Made by a program: the position numbers and the translations under genes. Source: Desulforhabdus sp. TSK (GTDB taxonomy: Bacteria; Desulfobacterota; Syntrophobacteria; Syntrophobacterales; Syntrophobacteraceae). From it: DNA of 57,274 nucleotides. This document shows, one piece after another, positions 52,820 through 57,274 of this stretch. The notes beneath the pieces are model-generated. The model did not search any database. It was not told where the DNA came from and saw only the letters and a program-made list of their open reading frames with translations. The stretch spans positions 1 through 57,274 of the forward strand of contig NZ_BQXM01000035.1 of NCBI RefSeq assembly GCF_022836495.1. Direction: 5' to 3'. Every line of letters starts with the position of its first letter. The stretch's first letter is position 1.

Positions 52820-53220
52820 TTCAATAGGAATATAGAACTACGACGAGGGTCCTTGTGTGGTGGACACAACACTTTATCGTACCCCCCTTTCGTGTCGGGA
52901 GACGTGGTTTGGTGCGCAAGAGCCCACCCTTGAGAAGACAACACGTCATTGCAGCAATGGATCGACGGTCTCTTCCCCTGAGGTTTTGTTTTGTGCCATG
53001 ACCGCTAATATCAGGGTAAAAGTCTCCATTGTCGGCCGTGGCCTTCACCTCCTTTCCTTCGCTGCGCAATCCGGAGCGTGGTGGCGCTGCTGGCTGATAT
53101 GATCGATTCAATGCGGAAGGCATGCCCGAAAGATCTTTTTTCATTGTAGGCCGACATGCTGATAACCCATCAGTGCGGGCAGTTGAGTGCCTCGGATGCC
53201 TTCCGGCACAGGGACTTTTC
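52820..53220. other. Gap without recognised gene
   Basis: About 400 bases between the dehydratase-family gene and the phosphatase gene. An upstream promoter for the phosphatase is expected here, but no clear -35/-10 pair or Pho box could be picked by eye. No repeat family recognised. Confidence 0.3.
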
Positions 53221-54369
53221 TCAACTCATCAGCTCGAGAAAAGCTTCGATCCGGGTTCTCAGCTGCTCCGTATCGGAGGCCGAATAGTCGGTTTCGATAT
53301 GGAGGAACGGGAGATTCCAGCGCTTTTCGACGAGCTCCTTGATGACGAAAGACTCCACATTGTAGGTGTGGCAGCACTGCCAGGTCAGATCGACCACTCC
53401 CTGGACCCGATGTTCTTCTACCAGGGTCTGAATCAACTGCAATCGCTCCTCATTGGGCGTCATGCAGGAGCAGGGGGTCTGCAGATAGCGACTTGCAAGC
53501 GCTTGGAGAGGATCGGCCGCGTCTTCCTCCACCAGCAGGTTCTGGCCTTTGATGCCGGTGCAGTTTTCCAGGGAGACGATGACGCCGCCGCATTCCTCCA
53601 TGAGCTGCAACACCTTGTCCGACCCCTTCCCGGCCGGGCAGCCGGTGAGCAGTAGACGCGGGGCGCCCTCCCGCCGGTCGGAGACTCCGGCCGCGGAGAG
53701 GGCTTCCAGTTCCTCGATGAGCTGCCGCAGCAGCACGGCATAGGCTTCAAGGTCGCAGCAGGAGCTTTTGGTTTCCATCACGGTCATCATGTCGAGACCG
53801 GACAGGGGAATCGTTTCGGCCGCACTATACCGGGAGATCCTCCAGAGCAGCCTCCTCACCTCGTTCTGGAGCTTGATCTGGCGCTTCAGCTCCTGCACTT
53901 CTATGGCGTGCCCCGTCTGCTCTTCGAGGAAGTCCTTCAATCGGATCATTTCCTGGTGCCAGAAATCCAGCGCATGGCCTCGGCTGGTGTCATAGGGCAG
54001 ATGCATGAGATGGAGCGGTTTGATCCTCCCCATCAGCTCGAACATCTTTTTTTTCCCGTCACAGGTGGTTTCGCCCAGGATGAAGTCCGAAGCGGCGAAA
54101 AACGGACACGTGTCGGTCACTGCGTACCCGTAGCTGGACTTGATCAAAGGGCAGAGATTGGGGGGCAGGGTTTTTTCCGCGGCGGAGATGGGCGCTTCCT
54201 TCTTGCCGCACAGGCTGACGGGGATGGCGCCGGCTGCCCTCACCAGCTCTGTTGGAGCGAAAAGGCAGTAGACCCCCGCAACTTTTCCTCCCGATTCTTT
54301 GTGCTCTGCCAGGTTCAGGAGCGAGAGCTCACCGGCCCGTTCGAATTCTTTCATGATTTCCGGTCGCAT
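53221..54369 (-). CDS. 2-hydroxyacyl-CoA dehydratase/double-cubane family protein
   Basis: A 382-residue member of the HgdB/FldC/BcrC family (COG1775), closest in look to double-cubane-cluster proteins. Candidate cluster cysteines are in LPPNLCPLIKSSYGY, GETTCDGKKKMFE, YLQTPCSCMTPNEER and WQCCHTYNVES; ENCTGIKG is also characteristic. These proteins use ATP-driven electron injection by a separate activator ATPase to reduce difficult substrates. No activator gene and no second dehydratase subunit is in the window. A weak GAGAAG precedes the ATG. The substrate is unknown. Confidence 0.85.
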   Translation of the reverse strand: MRPEIMKEFERAGELSLLNLAEHKESGGKVAGVYCLFAPTELVRAAGAIPVSLCGKKEAPISAAEKTLPPNLCPLIKSSYGYAVTDTCPFFAASDFILGETTCDGKKKMFELMGRIKPLHLMHLPYDTSRGHALDFWHQEMIRLKDFLEEQTGHAIEVQELKRQIKLQNEVRRLLWRISRYSAAETIPLSGLDMMTVMETKSSCCDLEAYAVLLRQLIEELEALSAAGVSDRREGAPRLLLTGCPAGKGSDKVLQLMEECGGVIVSLENCTGIKGQNLLVEEDAADPLQALASRYLQTPCSCMTPNEERLQLIQTLVEEHRVQGVVDLTWQCCHTYNVESFVIKELVEKRWNLPFLHIETDYSASDTEQLRTRIEAFLELMS

Positions 54370-54387
54370 GGGATCTTCTCATTTTCT

Positions 54388-54582
54388 CTATGGATTCAGT
54401 CTTTGCATAAGCAGCAGTTCACGGTCGGTGAAGGTCATGTTCAATGTCCCTTCCTTCCAGCAGAGTCCCTCCGTGCAGGGCTCACCCGGCTTGCCCATGT
54501 CCTTCTCCATGGCCGCGTACCGGGGCAGGTGCATGCGGCCGGTGAAGATCTTGTTCAAATTGCGGGCTTCAAGGAGAGGCAT
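54388..54582 (-). CDS. Small companion protein of unknown function
   Basis: A 64-residue frame directly upstream of the double-cubane-type gene (18-base gap, same strand), with AGGGACC before its ATG. The first 13 residues (MPLLEARNLNKIF) look like the start of an ABC ATPase, but the rest does not. That rest has two Cys (GEPCTEGLCWKEG) and a hydrophilic C-terminus. It may be a genuine small partner or a remnant. No family recognised. Confidence 0.45.
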   Translation of the reverse strand: MPLLEARNLNKIFTGRMHLPRYAAMEKDMGKPGEPCTEGLCWKEGTLNMTFTDRELLLMQRLNP

Positions 54583-55068
54583 GAAAGGTCCCTAGAGGAT
54601 GAAAATGGCTGGCAGTGGCCTGTAGCCATTAGAAATCTATAGATGGAAAGCCTGGGGAGTTCAAATTGGTAATATGAATTGAAATGGGTATCTATCATCG
54701 AGAAAAACGATGCATGATTCTCTGATCACGCAGTGCGGGGGCTTCTGTCCGTGGACGGGTGTCCCATCGAAGATATGATGAGCCTTCAGCTGTTAGCAAT
54801 AACAGATACTTAAACTCAAGTGGCCTGAGTGATGCCCTGACCCGGACGTACCACCCTGGGCCGGTAAAAATTCAGGATACCGTGATCTCCCACGGATGAG
54901 CGTCTGAGTCACCCTCCCAGTGTATCTACCCATCGCAAAATCCGATGATATTGCATATCTGCATTCGAATTACCTATTTGAAATCACCTCAATCAATAAA
55001 TTAGTGTCTCACGATTAAGTTGTATGAATGTGGAAATTATTTTAATGGGAAATGAGAGGAAAGCAGAA
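54583..55068. other. AT-richer gap without recognised gene
   Basis: About 490 bases between divergent genes, clearly richer in A/T than its surroundings, with a small hairpin CTGTTAGCAATAACAG near 54791-54806. Promoters for both flanking transcripts are expected, but none stands out. No riboswitch class recognised. Confidence 0.3.
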
Positions 55069-56082
55069 ATGAGAAAATACCTCGGATGGTTGGTGCTCTT
55101 TTGTATCACTCTAACGGCCCACTCGGCTCTGTCGGCCACGCGGTCGGGCACGGTCACGCTGGAATTCGACCTTACCGCCCAGGAGGCCGGAAAAGAGGTG
55201 AAGCTCTGGGTTCCCTATCCGGTTTCGGACGAGGATCAGCTGATCAGTAACATAAAGGTTTCTGGAGACTACGCCAATTCCGCTGTCTACACGGACCGTG
55301 AGCACGGCAATCCTATTCTGTTTGCCGTTTGGGACAAGGATGCCAAAAGTCGCACTATGACGGTTTCTTTTTCCGCCGAGCGCAAGGAGGTCATTCGCAG
55401 GGATCTTCCCGCAGAGGAGCCGGCGTGGGATCGGAATGCTTTCAAGTCCGATCTCGGTGCAACCCGTCTTGGACCCATCGATGGAGAAGTGAAAAAGCTT
55501 GCCGACCAGATCACCCAAGACAAGAAGACTGTTCAGGCAAAAGCCCGGGCCATCTACGACTGGGCCTGCACCAACATGTACCGAGACCCCAACACGCGCG
55601 GTTGCGGGAGAGGGGACGTCTGTGCGCTTCTCCAGAAGCCGGGCGGCAAATGCACCGACATCTCGTCCGTGTTCATCGCTCTTGCCCGGGCATCCGGAGT
55701 CCCTGCGCGGGAGGTCTTTGGGATTCGCCTTGGGAAAAAAGCCGAAGAGGATATCACGGGCTACCAGCACTGCTGGGCCGAATTCTACTAGCCGGGCTAC
55801 GGATGGGTGCCGGTCGATCCCGCCGATGTCCGGAAGGCCATGCTGGTGGAAAACTTGAAGCTCGAGGATCCAAAGGCGGTGGAATACAAGGCCTACTTCT
55901 GGGGAGGGATCGATCCCTACAGGATCAAGCTCTCGACGGGGCGTGACATCGTCTTGAATCCACCCCAGGCCGGCGACCCCCTCAATACCTTCGGCTATCC
56001 GTTCGCCCAGGTCGGAGACGCCACCATCGACTGGCTGGATCCTGCAACTTTCAAATACAAATTCACGTTCAGGGAGAAATAA
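55069..56082 (+). pseudogene. Exported transglutaminase with in-frame amber codon
   Basis: A secreted transglutaminase-like protein (about 337 codons). Signal peptide (MRKYLGWLVLFCITLTAHSA), then a beta-rich part, then the papain-like core with the catalytic Cys in GGKCTDISSVFIALAR and the His in GYQHCWAEFY. A TAG at 55789-55791 follows immediately. The same frame then continues normally with PGYGWVPVDPADVRKAML, which holds the catalytic Asp, to a TAA at 56082. The stop removes the third catalytic residue. It is either a nonsense pseudogene or read through. GAGAGGA precedes ATG 55069. Confidence 0.8.
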
Positions 56083-56092
56083 CCTGGCTGAG

Positions 56093-56687
56093 GTGAGTAG
56101 AGCTTTTCGCGCTGAAGGTTTGCCACTCTGCGGCGGAGGAAGGCTCAGGCAGTTCATCGTTTGGGAGAGTGGAGAGGGAAGAGCGGTTCCGTTCCATCAA
56201 GCCAAAGAGGCGCTGCTTGACGAGTCGGGCGAAGTGGGTATCCGGTCGGGAAAGAAGATCAAGGTGAAAACGGCCTTCCGTTTCAACCCTGTCTACAATA
56301 TCCCCGGTGGGTACCTCTACATCGAAACGCTCTCCAGCGCCGAGAAAATGCCGCTCTTTGTCTCCAACGATACCGCCGGCAACGAGAGCAATCTCTGCAG
56401 GGACTACATCGTCCCGGACCTTTGTTATCCCGAAGGCCATTACGGATAGCTCAACCCCCACGCGCCGCTAATGAAGTTTACCGGCCTGCGCACTCCCATG
56501 ACCGAACCGCTCACGGGCAAGATCTTCGATGGCAGGCACTACTTGCACGCAGGCCTTTCTCATCGATCTGGCGAGGCATCTGAAACTGCCGGGATTCGAT
56601 GAAAACGCTGTTTAGGGAGCCGACGGCACCATGCATCCTATCGAGCGTGGGGAGGAATTTTAGCTTCGAGCCTTCGCCAACATAATA
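56093..56687 (+). pseudogene. Remnant of a molybdopterin oxidoreductase large subunit
   Basis: Decayed C-terminal part of a TtrA/PsrA-like molybdopterin enzyme. Recognisable pieces are FRFNPVYNIPGGYLYIETL, SAEKMPLFVSNDTAGNESN and DYIVPDLCYPEGHYG. After a TAG at 56447 the same frame gives LNPHAPLMKFTGLRTPMTEP. After a frame change near 56540 come AFLIDLARHLKLPGFDENAV, a TAG at 56613, GADGTMHPIERGEEF, a TAG at 56661 and LRAFANIIVENAKS. N-terminal domains are missing. The assignment rests on memory of the family's C-terminal order. Confidence 0.6.
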
Positions 56688-56981
56688 GTGGAAAACGCCA
56701 AGTCGGCGCCCTCTACACTCGGGTCAAGTCCCGCACGCGAAGAGGATAATCCGGTGGAGCTCTACTTTACTTGCCCTGTAACTGGAAAAGGGTACCTGTC
56801 GGAAGACTGGCGCATCCTGGGTGAGCTGAAAACGCGGGAGGACTCGGAGGGAGGCAAAGTGCTTGTGGGAACGGTCGAGGTGGAGTGCCCTGACTGTGGG
56901 AGCGCACATGCCTATCCCGCAGAGGAGCTGGTCTGTCCTTTGTCGCAGGCCGAAAAAGTTGAACATGAGAACAATTTTTGA
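56688..56981 (+). CDS. Zinc-ribbon-like hypothetical protein
   Basis: A 97-residue frame starting at GTG without a ribosome site, in the same frame as the last oxidoreductase remnant, so its true start may have been lost in a deletion that joined the two. The body has single and paired cysteines (YFTCPVTGKGYL, VEVECPDCGSAHAYP, ELVCPLSQ) that could form a zinc ribbon. No family recognised. It ends next to the transporter gene that follows. Confidence 0.4.
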   Translation: MENAKSAPSTLGSSPAREEDNPVELYFTCPVTGKGYLSEDWRILGELKTREDSEGGKVLVGTVEVECPDCGSAHAYPAEELVCPLSQAEKVEHENNF

Positions 56982-56991
56982 GGAGGTGGGA

Positions 56992-57274
56992 GTGGAAAGC
57001 ACGAAGAATGTCTTTGCGACGAAAGCGGGCATCATCGCGGTCGGTGCCATCATCGGGGTGTTGGCCGCCCTGCTGCAAAAGCTGGGAAACCCCGGCAACA
57101 TGGGCATTTGCGTGGCCTGCTTCGATCGGGATATCACGGGCGCTTTGGGCATGCACCGGGCGGAGCTGGTGCAGTACCTGAGGCCGGAGATCCTGGGGTT
57201 TGTGCTGGGGTCTTTTGCTGCCGCCCTGGCGCTCGGTGAGTTCAAATCCAGGGGAGGTTCGGCGCCCCTGGCAA
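56992..57274 (+). CDS. YedE/YeeE-type transporter, partial
   Basis: The first 94 residues of a membrane protein, cut by the window end. After a helix (AGIIAVGAIIGVLAALLQKL) it has NPGNMGICVACFDRDITGALG, then LRPEILGFVLGSFAAALALGEF, a pattern of YedE/sulfur-transport (DUF395) proteins linked to selenium or thiosulfate handling. GTG 56992 with AGGAGG five bases upstream is the likely start; an ATG at 56965 is in frame. The gene continues past the window. Confidence 0.8.
   Translation, partial: MESTKNVFATKAGIIAVGAIIGVLAALLQKLGNPGNMGICVACFDRDITGALGMHRAELVQYLRPEILGFVLGSFAAALALGEFKSRGGSAPLA

Noticed and set aside
52821-53144. A 107-codon minus-strand frame upstream of the phosphatase
   Set aside because: No ribosome site and no recognisable domain; low-complexity basic sequence.
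54583-55068. Possible molybdenum-cofactor or other riboswitch ahead of the transglutaminase
   Set aside because: No consensus core could be matched by eye and the downstream gene is not a typical target.

Overview
The window looks like chromosomal DNA of a strictly anaerobic, respiring deltaproteobacterium (Desulfobacterota), plausibly of the Syntrophobacter or sulfate-reducer type. This is inferred from gene content, not from a marker gene. The pointers are a Wolinella-type fumarate reductase/succinate dehydrogenase, a PerR-rubrerythrin-rubredoxin-flavodiiron oxygen-defence cluster, an HdrD-like iron-sulfur protein, a polyferredoxin, a double-cubane-type dehydratase-family protein, a TAXI-TRAP binding protein and many short palindromic repeats. 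No rRNA, tRNA, CRISPR array or transposase gene was seen.

Layout. 1-1100: decayed genes (a truncated sensor and a broken secreted protein). 1044-5000: MFS transporter, leucyl aminopeptidase and a HesA/MoeB/ThiF-type protein on the minus strand. 5152-6237: serC. 6497-13082: a minus-strand operon of an unusual ABC exporter, a cyclic-nucleotide-binding-domain protein, glutamate dehydrogenase and a PEP/pyruvate-binding-domain protein. 13309-15879: PerR-like regulator with a candidate operator, rubrerythrin, rubredoxin and flavodiiron protein. 16450-20800: a membrane protein, an HD hydrolase and frdCAB. 21152-23881: PiT phosphate transporter with its PhoU-like partner and a lipoprotein. 24071-30925: an NlpC/P60 protein diverging from a four-gene exported/membrane redox operon. 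31010-42863: PAS histidine kinase, TAXI protein, ExeA-type ATPase, FKBP, S1-repeat protein, a polytopic membrane protein, a TIM-barrel protein and the HdrD-like protein.

43271-47044 is a compact minus-strand operon: methyltransferase, class 1 isoprenoid-fold enzyme, FtsX-like permease, ABC ATPase and a tiny two-haem lipoprotein. It reads like a lipid-making and lipid-exporting unit. 47448-52774 is a pst phosphate operon (pstSCAB) preceded by a secreted alkaline-phosphatase-superfamily enzyme whose domain order appears circularly permuted. 53221-54582 holds a double-cubane-type protein with a small companion. From 55069 on the sequence is decaying: a transglutaminase interrupted by one amber codon, the shattered end of a molybdopterin oxidoreductase, a zinc-ribbon ORF and the start of a YedE-type transporter that runs off the window.

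Mobile or repeated DNA is all small. It comprises two full copies and one half copy of a MITE-like element with a GTCATTCCGGC core, two further inverted-repeat elements, one long GTAGGGTGC inverted repeat and several CCCCCTTT..AAAGGGGG palindrome clusters. The most rewarding items are the permuted phosphatase, the isoprenoid/ABC/haem operon, the exported redox operon, the ABC exporter with an enlarged nucleotide-binding domain, and the run of in-frame amber codons near the right end.
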